DNA of 64,000 nucleotides from Parietichytrium sp. I65-24A (lineage: Eukaryota; Sar; Bigyra; Thraustochytrida; Thraustochytriidae), in assembly GCA_012862575.1 (NCBI GenBank), contig BLSF01000002.1:1116001-1180000 (forward strand), in the 5' to 3' direction. The position numbers and the translations under genes are program-made. Under the pieces are notes generated by a model, which ran no database searches, was not told the origin of the DNA, and saw nothing but the letters and a program-made list of their open reading frames with translations. Below, piece after piece: positions 55,906-64,000 of the stretch. The first letter of the stretch is position 1, and each line of letters begins with the position of its first letter.

Positions 55906-56316
55906 CTTTCTCGCTCACCCCGCGCTCTATCTCCGCTCTTCGCCCTTCGCTGCAAACTCTCTTCGCTTTGTTGCTCCCTTTCCAATCTTTCCAATCCAGA
56001 ATCTCCCTATTATCCATCCTGCCACCTCACGCTACCCGAACAGGCAGCTGAGCTCATAGGACCCGTCTCCATCTCGAATAAGTTCTATGCTTGCTGATGC
56101 TTGCTGATGATGCTTGCTGATGCTTGCTGGGTCAGCAGGTCCAGGAAGGGGACGAAAGATATATAATAAAGTTGAAACATTGGGCTCTTTTCCTCTTTCC
56201 CTTTTCCCCCTTTCACCCCGTACGATTCGCACCTTGCCTTCCTCCGCCGGCTCACCTCTTCCGTGGTGTCAGGGGATGTCAGGGGTCTGCCACCTACTTT
56301 TACGCGTCGCCTACAC

Positions 56317-56361
56317 TGTCCACATTTTCCAATTCATCCGCATTGTCCACATTCTCCACAT
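56317..56361. repeat. Degenerate 9-bp minisatellite, 5 units
   Basis: Units tgtccacat, tttccaatt, catccgcat, tgtccacat and tctccacat in exact 9-bp register (consensus nntccacat). Confidence 0.85.
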
Positions 56362-56439
56362 GTGGCGTGATAGTATAGTACTTTCGTCCTTCTCGCACTT
56401 CCTGCCACTTTTGGCTGACTACAATCTCAATGATCGACA

Positions 56440-56505
56440 GATGCATGCATGCATACATGGATGAATGATGAATGGATGCATGCATGCATGCATATGCAAT
56501 GCATG
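56440..56505. repeat. Gcatgcat-rich segment
   Basis: Alternating purine-pyrimidine runs of gatgcatgcatgc type, able in principle to form hairpins or Z-like DNA; no gene nearby on this side. Confidence 0.7.
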
Positions 56506-57118
56506 TCGACGACTATGAAAACTTGATTGAAATTCTATCTATAGACGACCAAGTGCTACCAAGCAGCGCTGTTCGCACCCTTTCCACGCGCCACACGCCA
56601 CATGCAACATGCAACATGCAATATGCCACATTCTGCGTCGTTCGATGAGTTGGAAGAGTTGTGATGAGTTGGATGTTCTACGGCTCGCGGTACTCTGACT
56701 GCTAGTCAACGGTCATTCTTGCTGTGCATGTGGCATGCGGCAGCGACTCCGTGTCAACGCAGGCGTCTCCGCCGCATCGTCCGCGCAATTTTAAAAGAAA
56801 CAAACAAACAAAAAAACGCGTCCTCGCCCGCGTACTCTCTCCGCCATCGCGCACCCGCTTTATCCTCCGCGCACCCTCGCATCGCGCCGACACACGCTCC
56901 GGTTCTCCACCCAAGAACCCGCGCGGAACCCGCCGGAGTCTTACCTGTCCTTACCCATTGCTACCACCGGAAAAAACAACAAGAGACCCATTTACATTCC
57001 CAACGTGGAGGACAGAGCGACATACATACACTACACACACTACATACGCGACGTACAATACGTACATTGAGGCGTCCTCGCGTACGGGTGGTAGTGTAAT
57101 AGCGGTAGCTGCGCAGCG

Positions 57119-60100
57119 ATGGGTTCGTTGTTCCCAGAAGAGTTCCGCGACCTGCCGCGTGACTGCATCGAGCGCATGTGGGAAGCGTGGTTCGATTGCG
57201 GCGCGGGCGTGTACCTGAGCGCGACGCAGTTTGCGAATGTGTTCGGATCAGCAGACCAGGAAGTGAAGGTGTTCACGGAAGACGAGTCAGTGCTGCGAAA
57301 GAGAACCGGCACAGAACGACAGAGCACGGTATTGGAGGCTTTGAGGAGCATGTACGAACTGGAATTGTGCAAAGGATGGGTGGACGCAGTGGAGGTGATG
57401 GCAGGCGTTATCATGTGCTCAGGGCAGCTGAGCAGACGCGAGAAACTGCTGATGGTGCGCGATAAGTGCATGCTCTTCTCGCCCTTGAACCTAGCGTCGG
57501 CTATCAATGGCACAAGCCTGGCTGTGTCGAATCAGCGTGTTCTCGTCACGGACCAGGATAAACTCAACTGCCGCGAAGCAGACCTGCTCGCGCTAGTAGA
57601 CAAGCTGCCGCACCAGAAGGTTAAGATTAGGGTGGAGATTCTCAAAACCGGGCCCGATGTGCTTGAGCAGAATCTCAAGCTCGCCGTGCGTGGCGCGGTA
57701 TACCCGTTCTCGCAAGACGGTGTCGCGGAGGTTGTTGCGGAAAGTAACACGGAAGCTATCATAGGGGCGTGGCGATTCAAGCTGAAGACGAATCCTTGCT
57801 TGAAGCTGAAGGGCCGCACAGACTATGACGAGGCGGAGATCAAAATCTTGGAGCTCGACGGCTTGAACGAGCGGGGAGACGATGACAACGGAGATGATGA
57901 CTCTGACGACGACGAGGACAGAGACTTTCGCAAAATTGCTGAAGAGAAGGGCGTGCAGAGCGTAATGGGGAGCACCCTTGACTCACACAGCACAAGCACC
58001 TCTTCAGGCAATGTTCCCTTGTCTTCCATCAGCGAGAAGGATTTAGGGGATGTGGAGTTTGTACAAAGCTTTGGCATCGACAATAGAGTCGGGGCTAAGC
58101 AGATCGCCTCTGGAGAAATTGTCTACTCCGCCGGAAGATTTATTATTCTCGAAGACCTGCTAGCGATTCAGCCGGGCTCTAAACGCAAAATATGCGCTCA
58201 GCACCGCTCCCCAATCACGGCTATGGAGGTGCACGTGAACGGCCGGTGGATCTTCTCCGCTGATTGCAGGTCTCACAAAGTACTTGTGTGGGACGCCCAG
58301 AAGATGCAGTTGCACACGTGCATTGATACAATTTTTCATGGTCCAACAGCAATGTCTCTCTCCAAGTGCGGGACAACTCTATTCGTGTACTCTAATGACA
58401 GCGATCTAGCCTTTGCGTTTTATGACGTGTCCCGCTTGGACCGCCCTCAGTTAATGCAATCGGAGCTGCTCCCCGCAGGATTCAAATTTAACAAGTCGGA
58501 GATGCTTTCAAAGGATGAAGCCATCGTCGCAGGGTCGGAGATGCTGCGGGTCTCTGCTTCTGGCAGAATTGAGCGCATGCGGTGGGGTAAGACAGCTCCA
58601 AAGGCAGTCCAGAATAGCCTTTGCGTGGCTTTCGGGAGCCGTGTGTGTCTCACGGCATCTGACAGTGGTTCCACTGTCTACCTTTGGACAAATGACGTGT
58701 GTACAAAACACGCGTCACTCAGCGCCACTGCCAAGGTGACCTCCCTCTCCATGAACGGCGCCAATTCTGTGGCTTGCGGGCTTTCCGATGGCACCTTGGC
58801 GATCATCAACGCACGCTCTTTGGAGCCATTCGTCGGCCCTGATCAGAAAGCTTTGGCGTCTGCGCTGCCTGCCTCCGTGGCGAGTTTACCCAACTCACAC
58901 CCAGCAAAGCCGCAAAGCTTGGTTGCGATCTTTTACGGCCTCTCCGGATTGCTCATAACTTCGAGCAACGGGTCTTTGTTTTGGTTTACTTTGACGCCCG
59001 TTGAAAATACGTGGAAGTTGCTCAAGGCCGGGCACGGTGGGACGGATCAGCTGATGTGGAGTTGGTGTGGCCCACACATGATCGTCTCCGGTAGTAGCCA
59101 AGATCGTCAGATTCGCGTTTGGCGGCTACCGTCCACCACCCCGTCGATCACATCCGCAAACTCCTCAGATCCTGAGAAAGCAGTGTCCGATACAGAGGCT
59201 ATTCCTGAGCTCACAAGTAAATTCGACCTGCTGATGAGCAGAAGCGACATGCAAAGCAACATCACGGCGATTGCAGGTGATAAAACAAGGGTGTTCGTTG
59301 CGCTTGAAGGACGTGGAATTCAGGCTGTCGACATTCACGCGCCAAATTCGTCCACTTATGATCTCGTAGAATGCTCGCTTCCTCGTATCGACATTCTCGC
59401 GGCTTCAGACAACTTGATCGCAGCCTGTTGCACAAAAGCGAAGTCCATCGAAATCAGAGCGTTTCCATCTGGAAAACGAGTGGCAAGGCTTCGCTACGAT
59501 GCTCTCGAAACCAATGTGAAAAATGATACACTGGTGTTCCTCCCTAGCGAGTCTGGGGAGCTTCGCCTCTGCTTTGATGGCTCAATGGCTTGGGACGTCA
59601 ACACTTGGAGCCGAGTGGACAAGGCCCCGACTCACAACCCTCTTGCGAGCGAGGTATACTGCCCTTTGGCCGTTTCGTCATGCATTGTACTGTACAAGAA
59701 ATCAGATGCGCCAAAAGAGGCCCAAGATAGATACAGACAACGCCCACAGGATCTTCCTAGTTATAAAACCGTCCGAGCCATACCGGTTCCAAGTCAGCTG
59801 GGACAGTACTCCATCGTTGCAGCAAATGAGGAAACAGTATGGGGTGTTGCTGTTCATCCTGAATGGAGCAAAGGAGTATTCGCTTTGGTGACAGAATCCG
59901 ACTACGTTCAGGTCGGCAAATTGAGACTCTCCGTTGGATCGCGAGCTCAGCGCATGGTGTTTCACGGCTCCAACATACTTGCTGTGGCAACAAAAGAAAA
60001 GGTTATTCTCTTTGACTGGTCAAGTGGCCTTGTGCTCGCTTCATCTGACCTACCTTCCGAATCTTGCAATACCTTTGCCCTGGCTGTCACAACATGTAGT

Positions 60101-61117
60101 GGCAAAGAGTTTGCTTCGATGTGTAAGCTCCCGGAAGAACGCGCCTCCTCCCAAAGCGAGACTCTTGTTTCCCGCGTCAACGGATTCGGAGATATAGAGG
60201 TTTGGAGGTGGGCAGAGAATAGTGATAAGCTTGTTTGGGTTCCTGCTCTTTCTGTGATCGGTTCTAAGTGTACGAGCCTAACGTCCTCCGGGTACTACGG
60301 CACAAAAGACGGGAAGATTGGAAACTGGAAGTCGAGAGCAGCTCAAGTAGGCGAGCATTCACCTGCCATCTGCGATTTGTTCGAAGACAGAATGGGAGTG
60401 ATTTCTAGCAGTGAAGACGGCACCATAAAATGCTGGACGTTAGACTTGCAGCCTATTCCTCTGCGCAAGGAAGACGCTATTAAATACGACTCTTCGATTG
60501 TCAGTATTCAGCGCGTCCCGCAGACAGATAGTCTTGTGATCCGCACGTCCAAAGAAAACGTTTATGTGAATCACGAACACGTTCTTGGGCATTTTCTCAA
60601 CGTCAGCCTGATTCATGCTCGACCAAACCATTTTAGCTTCGATCATCATGCGGAAACCCTTCAAAAGGTTCAACAGCTCGACGCAAAGAAATTGGAGGAG
60701 CTCAAAAACGGTTCTGATGAGTTCGAACAGACTACACAGGTTTTGGTAAACCTTCGGGGAGAAAAGGTCTATATACATGAACATATAGCTGTGTTGCAGG
60801 ATGAGCCCACACGCAAATTTGTCTTTGATGATCCAGTCCGCCACGTCGCGATTAGCGACAATAAGAGAGTCATTGCAGCAGTCACAGTCACCAACGATCT
60901 GTACATACTTGACGCGGGGACTCTTCTACTGGTGTACTTTTACCCAGTAGCCATCGTCAGCTGCTTTGTGGAAACCCTTGCATTCAGGATTGAACACGAT
61001 CTGCAAAACCTTTCGTCAGGGGCGATGAGATATTCTAGTGGATCGGCCAAGGACAGCTCCCAAGATCTGTTTGAGGACCTTTTTATTAATGGACTCATGT
61101 TTGCATACCGACGCTGA
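57119..61117 (+). CDS. Large WD40-repeat protein of unknown family
   Basis: This 1,332-residue protein is in one exon. WD40-type blades are recognisable throughout the middle and C-terminal parts: WIFSADCRSHKVLVWDAQ, SVACGLSDGTLAIINAR, MIVSGSSQDRQIRVWRLP, NILAVATKEKVILFDWSSG and GVISSSEDGTIKCWTLD. That suggests two beta-propellers. Residues 1-130 are helical and Cys-containing (IERMWEAWFDCGAGVYLSAT), reminiscent of an EF-hand/EMAP-type N-terminus but without clear Ca-binding loops. A strongly acidic block (GDDDNGDDDSDDDED) lies around residues 255-272. I cannot assign a family. Large WD40 proteins of this build are often ciliary or ribosome-biogenesis factors, and both are guesses. ATG at 57119 directly follows a purine-rich leader. 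Confidence 0.8.
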   Translation: MGSLFPEEFRDLPRDCIERMWEAWFDCGAGVYLSATQFANVFGSADQEVKVFTEDESVLRKRTGTERQSTVLEALRSMYELELCKGWVDAVEVMAGVIMCSGQLSRREKLLMVRDKCMLFSPLNLASAINGTSLAVSNQRVLVTDQDKLNCREADLLALVDKLPHQKVKIRVEILKTGPDVLEQNLKLAVRGAVYPFSQDGVAEVVAESNTEAIIGAWRFKLKTNPCLKLKGRTDYDEAEIKILELDGLNERGDDDNGDDDSDDDEDRDFRKIAEEKGVQSVMGSTLDSHSTSTSSGNVPLSSISEKDLGDVEFVQSFGIDNRVGAKQIASGEIVYSAGRFIILEDLLAIQPGSKRKICAQHRSPITAMEVHVNGRWIFSADCRSHKVLVWDAQKMQLHTCIDTIFHGPTAMSLSKCGTTLFVYSNDSDLAFAFYDVSRLDRPQLMQSELLPAGFKFNKSEMLSKDEAIVAGSEMLRVSASGRIERMRWGKTAPKAVQNSLCVAFGSRVCLTASDSGSTVYLWTNDVCTKHASLSATAKVTSLSMNGANSVACGLSDGTLAIINARSLEPFVGPDQKALASALPASVASLPNSHPAKPQSLVAIFYGLSGLLITSSNGSLFWFTLTPVENTWKLLKAGHGGTDQLMWSWCGPHMIVSGSSQDRQIRVWRLPSTTPSITSANSSDPEKAVSDTEAIPELTSKFDLLMSRSDMQSNITAIAGDKTRVFVALEGRGIQAVDIHAPNSSTYDLVECSLPRIDILAASDNLIAACCTKAKSIEIRAFPSGKRVARLRYDALETNVKNDTLVFLPSESGELRLCFDGSMAWDVNTWSRVDKAPTHNPLASEVYCPLAVSSCIVLYKKSDAPKEAQDRYRQRPQDLPSYKTVRAIPVPSQLGQYSIVAANEETVWGVAVHPEWSKGVFALVTESDYVQVGKLRLSVGSRAQRMVFHGSNILAVATKEKVILFDWSSGLVLASSDLPSESCNTFALAVTTCSGKEFASMCKLPEERASSQSETLVSRVNGFGDIEVWRWAENSDKLVWVPALSVIGSKCTSLTSSGYYGTKDGKIGNWKSRAAQVGEHSPAICDLFEDRMGVISSSEDGTIKCWTLDLQPIPLRKEDAIKYDSSIVSIQRVPQTDSLVIRTSKENVYVNHEHVLGHFLNVSLIHARPNHFSFDHHAETLQKVQQLDAKKLEELKNGSDEFEQTTQVLVNLRGEKVYIHEHIAVLQDEPTRKFVFDDPVRHVAISDNKRVIAAVTVTNDLYILDAGTLLLVYFYPVAIVSCFVETLAFRIEHDLQNLSSGAMRYSSGSAKDSSQDLFEDLFINGLMFAYRR

Positions 61118-61334
61118 TTTCGCAGGTGCGCGCAGCTCGGGCATGAATTACTTTTGTTTCAACCTTTAATTAAAAAAATTGTCTTCCCTGGTTGACCGGA
61201 CCAACTTCATTTCCAGAGAGCCATCCACCTCGTTAGTCATTCTCGACGCTGGTGTGGCCACAAGGTGCCAAGAAAACCTAAAATTGAATAATTGAGGGAA
61301 AGCAAATATATGTGGACGGAACAAATGGATTATG

Positions 61335-62675
61335 TTACACGGAATCCCGCCGAGCCTGTAGCTCTGAGCGCTTGACTATTTCAGTTAACGTTTTTTCTGA
61401 CTGGCCCAAGGTATTCTTCCGTAAGTCCAGACTCACAAGACTGCAACGCCTCTTTAGCACCTGGATCATGGCCTCGCCATCTTCCTCCTGCAGGTCATTG
61501 CAGGACAGATCAAGCGCGTTGAGATTTGAGGAGCTCTGCTCTAGCACCCGGCAGAGTGCTCGAGTAGTCTTTCCTTTCAGCGAATTGGAGCTTAGGTTTA
61601 AAATGGAGAGGGATCCGTTCTGCTCCAGGCCTTCGCAAAGCAGCGCTCCACCTTCGTCTGAGAGTCTATTAAGTCGAAGGTTGAGCTCCAGCAAACTACT
61701 ATTCCTGCGGAGCGCTCGACCGAGAAAGCGGCCTCCTTCGACGTGAATCTGGTTGTCGCACAAGTCCATGCTGGAGAGCACTGATCTCGGCCCTAATAAC
61801 TTGGAGAGAAGCCGGATGCCGTGGTTGGTAATCTTGTTGTGCGAAAGATCTAGGTGCGTCACGGTTGAATTGGAAATCAAGCCCGTCATAAGCATCCTTA
61901 GCAGGTCATCGTCGATCAGGTTGCAAGGCAAGGCAAGTGACGTGAGAGTGCAACTCTTCTTAATAGCGCACGCGAGTGAGGTTGCGTCGCACATCTTCAT
62001 CCCAAATAAGGAACGGTCGTATTGCATCCCAATTTTCTTCACCCCAAATGTAAGGTCCAGTCTCGAGAGATTGGGCAATCTGTCAAACAGAACATTGAGA
62101 TCAATATGTGACAGTAACTGCCCAACCTTGAGCTGAAATACGTAGTCTTGTGAAGCGCGAAGATGGCTGAGGATTATTTCCTCGGTGACTTCCGGCTCCT
62201 TTTCTTCCCCATTTCTGCTGTGCGCTCTTTCCTGGTGAAGCTCTTCGTCAGGAATGTAGTCTTCGAGCAAATTTTCGAGCCTCCGCTCCAGAAAGAGTTG
62301 CTTCCAGGTCATGCCATGGTTTGACAACTGAAAGTGCTTCCAGTCCTGTTGCATGGACCTCCTCTTCCAATAGTTCTCGTCATATATGTTCGCAGAGGCC
62401 ACCTCAATGTCCAGATCCAGGTCCAAAAGGGCCGTCAGCAGCGGCACCTGCTTGTCTGGCAGCTTGTGAATGATCGGCCGCGCCGCAAAATGCTCGGCAA
62501 TGACCTTGAGGCAAATGCTCTGTAACGACTCCGGGTTTTGCACTGGTTTGCGTCTTCTCGGGGACGCGCCTTCCTTTTCCTCCTTCGCGCTGCGATGCAG
62601 TACTCGGCTCTTGAACTGCTTCACCTCATCCGCCACTGCAATCTCCGACGTTGTCCCGCCTATTGTGCTCTCCAT
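61335..62675 (-). CDS. Leucine-rich repeat protein, DRC5/TCTE1-like
   Basis: This 446-residue protein has an N-terminal helical domain (residues ~50-190) containing SLQSICLKVIAEHF and DENYWKRRSMQQDWK, then the HGMTWKQLFLERRLENLLEDYIP block. This is the arrangement of TCTE1, subunit 5 of the axonemal nexin-dynein regulatory complex. Ribonuclease-inhibitor-type LRRs follow to the end, with repeats such as LTSLALPCNLIDDDLL, VTHLDLSHNKITNHGIRLL and LNALDLSCNDL. DRC5 helps regulate dynein-driven bending of motile cilia. The match is by motif reading, so an LRR paralogue outside cilia is possible. The ATG at 62675 is the first in frame. It is convergent with the WD40 gene (218 bp between stops). 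Confidence 0.8.
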   Translation of the reverse strand: MESTIGGTTSEIAVADEVKQFKSRVLHRSAKEEKEGASPRRRKPVQNPESLQSICLKVIAEHFAARPIIHKLPDKQVPLLTALLDLDLDIEVASANIYDENYWKRRSMQQDWKHFQLSNHGMTWKQLFLERRLENLLEDYIPDEELHQERAHSRNGEEKEPEVTEEIILSHLRASQDYVFQLKVGQLLSHIDLNVLFDRLPNLSRLDLTFGVKKIGMQYDRSLFGMKMCDATSLACAIKKSCTLTSLALPCNLIDDDLLRMLMTGLISNSTVTHLDLSHNKITNHGIRLLSKLLGPRSVLSSMDLCDNQIHVEGGRFLGRALRRNSSLLELNLRLNRLSDEGGALLCEGLEQNGSLSILNLSSNSLKGKTTRALCRVLEQSSSNLNALDLSCNDLQEEDGEAMIQVLKRRCSLVSLDLRKNTLGQSEKTLTEIVKRSELQARRDSV

Positions 62676-63444
62676 CCTCGCCACGCAAAACTTTCCGCCC
62701 GCCCGCGCCTCGTGAACGAACGAACGAACGAACGGACGGACGGACGAACGAACGAACGACTTCTTCGTTGATGGGACGCCCGTCGGCTGCCGGGGACACT
62801 TCCGAGGACACTTTCTTATTACTTCTCCTGCGCGTCTTGTGCGAGCGTCCTTCCTTCCTTGTTATCCGCGTCCTCGGATTGCTTGTTGTTAGTGCCTACA
62901 AAACATAACCGTTGGCACCGTTGGCGGTGAAGCCTTCTTTGATCGCTCTCAAAAGAGATGATGTAGAGAATGTAGAGATAACCCGATGTGCGCTGCTTAG
63001 CTTGACCCCTTTTCAGAATTCTGAAGTCAGGTAAAGTGTATAGTATAAATAGTGTACCGGTAGCTGTTTTTTTAACGTCGTTCACTTCTTGACTCAGTAG
63101 TGAGTCAGTGAGCATGTGCCACCGTGATGGAGAGACTAGCTGGCTGGCTGGTATAGGGGATTGGAAAGATTGATTGGAACATTGGAAATCATTGGAACTT
63201 GGGAATTTGGAAGGAAAAGTCGAGAGGAATAATCTGTTTACATCAAATAAGCAAAAGATGGCGACCACCAATGCGTCCTCCGATGAAATTGCTGGTTCCT
63301 GCGCAAGCATTCGCGTACAAAGATCTCTCTACACAAGCGCCGTACAGCAAATCGTTGCATTCTTTTCAATGCCGACAAGGTGCAGTCGCGATCCGGGGTT
63401 TTTGCCTACTAGCTAACTGAAGTGGGGGGCAAATGCTGAGCTCT
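62676..63444. promoter_or_regulatory. Spacer upstream of the DRC5-like gene
   Basis: These 769 bp contain a (cgaa)/(cgga) tetranucleotide run at about 62713-62759 just upstream of the DRC5-like start, and gattggaa-like repeats at about 63157-63210. No gene is supported. Confidence 0.5.
62713..62759. repeat. Tetranucleotide microsatellite (cgaa)n with cgga interruptions
   Basis: About eleven 4-bp units, 38-84 bp upstream of the DRC5-like ATG. Confidence 0.92.
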
Positions 63445-64000
63445 TCAGTTGACGTTGAGCTGCTGCTCCGGCTGAGTGGACTTTTGTTCTGGCTTGACTT
63501 CATCCTCGTCAATCACCTTTGCCTGCTCAAGGTCACCATCAGGGGCAACAGTTTTGGTAAGGTTCTGGAACGACGCTGAGGGGTTCTCTTCGTCCGCGCT
63601 CTGAGACTTTCCTCCGTCCGATCCGTCCAAAGAGGCCTTTGCGTCACGACCGGCTTCCGCCACAGCCTCTGGATACTTGCGGCAGCAGAGCTTTGCCTTG
63701 AGGATTTGTTTGTAGCCTGGAAGGCCATTGTCCATGCGGCGCTGCGACTTGTAGCGGAGCACCAGGGCAGTCCAGACAAAAAGATGGTAGAGCAAGTACA
63801 TGAGAGCTTCGAGGCCAGTTGGCGTTGGCGTGTACCCGACGAGAACTTTGGAGATGACCCAGAACTCGGAGTTCTCCAACGCGCAGCAATCGGTAATGTT
63901 CCACATGATCGTGTTGATTGGCGCACGGTCTTCCTCTGGTTCCCAGGTCCCGAGGACCTCGGCGTCTTGCTGGAGGGTTCCGATTCCGTTCACAAAGACT
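63445..64000 (-). CDS. C-terminal part of a probable FTR1-type high-affinity iron permease
   Basis: The frame is open to the right edge, so the gene is partial, with ~184 residues present. The segment WNITDCCALENSEFWVISKVLVGYTPTPTGLEALMYLLYHLFVW (as separate pieces) resembles the last lumenal loop and last membrane span of FTR1 permeases. There, a conserved Trp-Asn-Cys-Cys loop precedes a hairpin with G[WY]TxTxT and a final helix ending in a basic YKSQRR. FTR1 imports Fe(III) together with a multicopper ferroxidase. The glutamate-containing REGxE motifs would be in the missing N-terminal part, so the family is not confirmed. The cytosolic tail of ~110 residues is acidic and Gln/Glu-rich and ends in EQQLNVN. 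Confidence 0.6.
   Translation of the reverse strand, partial: VFVNGIGTLQQDAEVLGTWEPEEDRAPINTIMWNITDCCALENSEFWVISKVLVGYTPTPTGLEALMYLLYHLFVWTALVLRYKSQRRMDNGLPGYKQILKAKLCCRKYPEAVAEAGRDAKASLDGSDGGKSQSADEENPSASFQNLTKTVAPDGDLEQAKVIDEDEVKPEQKSTQPEQQLNVN

Larger units (their letters stand above)
55906..57118. promoter_or_regulatory. Divergent promoter region, deacetylase / WD40, with several tandem repeats
   Basis: These 1.2 kb hold, from left: tgcttgctga-type units at about 56088-56130, a TATA-like agatatataataaa near 56157, a 9-bp array (56317-56361) and gcatgcat/atgcatgc runs at about 56440-56505. A catgcaa-type run follows near 56600. No gene is supported in it. Confidence 0.55.

Overview
This window is nuclear DNA from a gene-dense, intron-poor unicellular eukaryote. 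It holds about 24 protein genes in 64 kb, on both strands, with no operons. Nearly all reading frames are uninterrupted, up to 2,595 codons. Only one spliceosomal intron can be supported, a 150-bp GT-AG intron in an E2 ubiquitin-conjugating enzyme gene. The repertoire is plainly eukaryotic: proteasome RPT3, VPS9, RasGEF, an F-box/JmjC protein, a TALE homeodomain, a sirtuin, an ABCD half-transporter and E2. An LRR protein resembling dynein regulatory complex subunit 5 suggests that the organism builds a motile flagellum. That fits a flagellated, intron-poor protist such as a thraustochytrid better than a red alga, but the taxon is not proven. No plastid, organelle, rRNA, tRNA, CRISPR, virus-like or intact transposon sequence was recognised.

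Layout. 0-8.8 kb: 3' end of an unknown gene, an F-box/JmjC oxygenase, a giant ARM-repeat/RasGEF-like protein and a soluble cytochrome b5. 9.7-16 kb: a GPR180/TMEM145-type seven-TM protein, a 2.8-kb gene-poor stretch, a small orphan and 6-phosphogluconolactonase. 17-23 kb: a secretory GT60-like glycosyltransferase, the spliced E2, a saccharopine-dehydrogenase-like oxidoreductase and a ZNF706-like mini zinc finger. 23.4-31.2 kb: one 2,595-residue protein combining a superfamily-1 helicase, an NF-X1-type zinc-finger region and three CbbX/SpoVK-type AAA+ modules. 31.2-35.5 kb: gene-poor apart from a small orphan. 35.5-48.6 kb: sirtuin with a long C-terminal extension, peroxisomal-type ABCD transporter, an unrecognised Cys/His-rich probable nuclear protein, TALE homeodomain protein, RPT3 and acyl-CoA synthetase. 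49.7-64 kb: VPS9 GEF, an EGF-like/seven-TM membrane protein, a GFA-fold protein with a membrane anchor, a bacterial-type class II deacetylase, a 1,332-residue WD40 protein, the DRC5-like LRR protein and the C-terminal part of a probable FTR1 iron permease.

The neighbours do not form one pathway. Themes that recur are lipid and peroxisome metabolism (ABCD transporter, acyl-CoA synthetase, SCCPDH-like protein), ubiquitin/proteasome (E2, RPT3, F-box), NAD- or zinc-dependent deacetylation and small-GTPase regulation. The noncoding DNA has a strong character of its own: short tandem repeats of 7-9 bp period (mostly 9 bp, 3-6 copies) and GA/CT tracts lie near start codons, and GTAC-centred palindromes recur between genes. 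Start codons given here are the first in-frame ATG that leaves the recognised domain intact; several frames stay open further upstream without an ATG.
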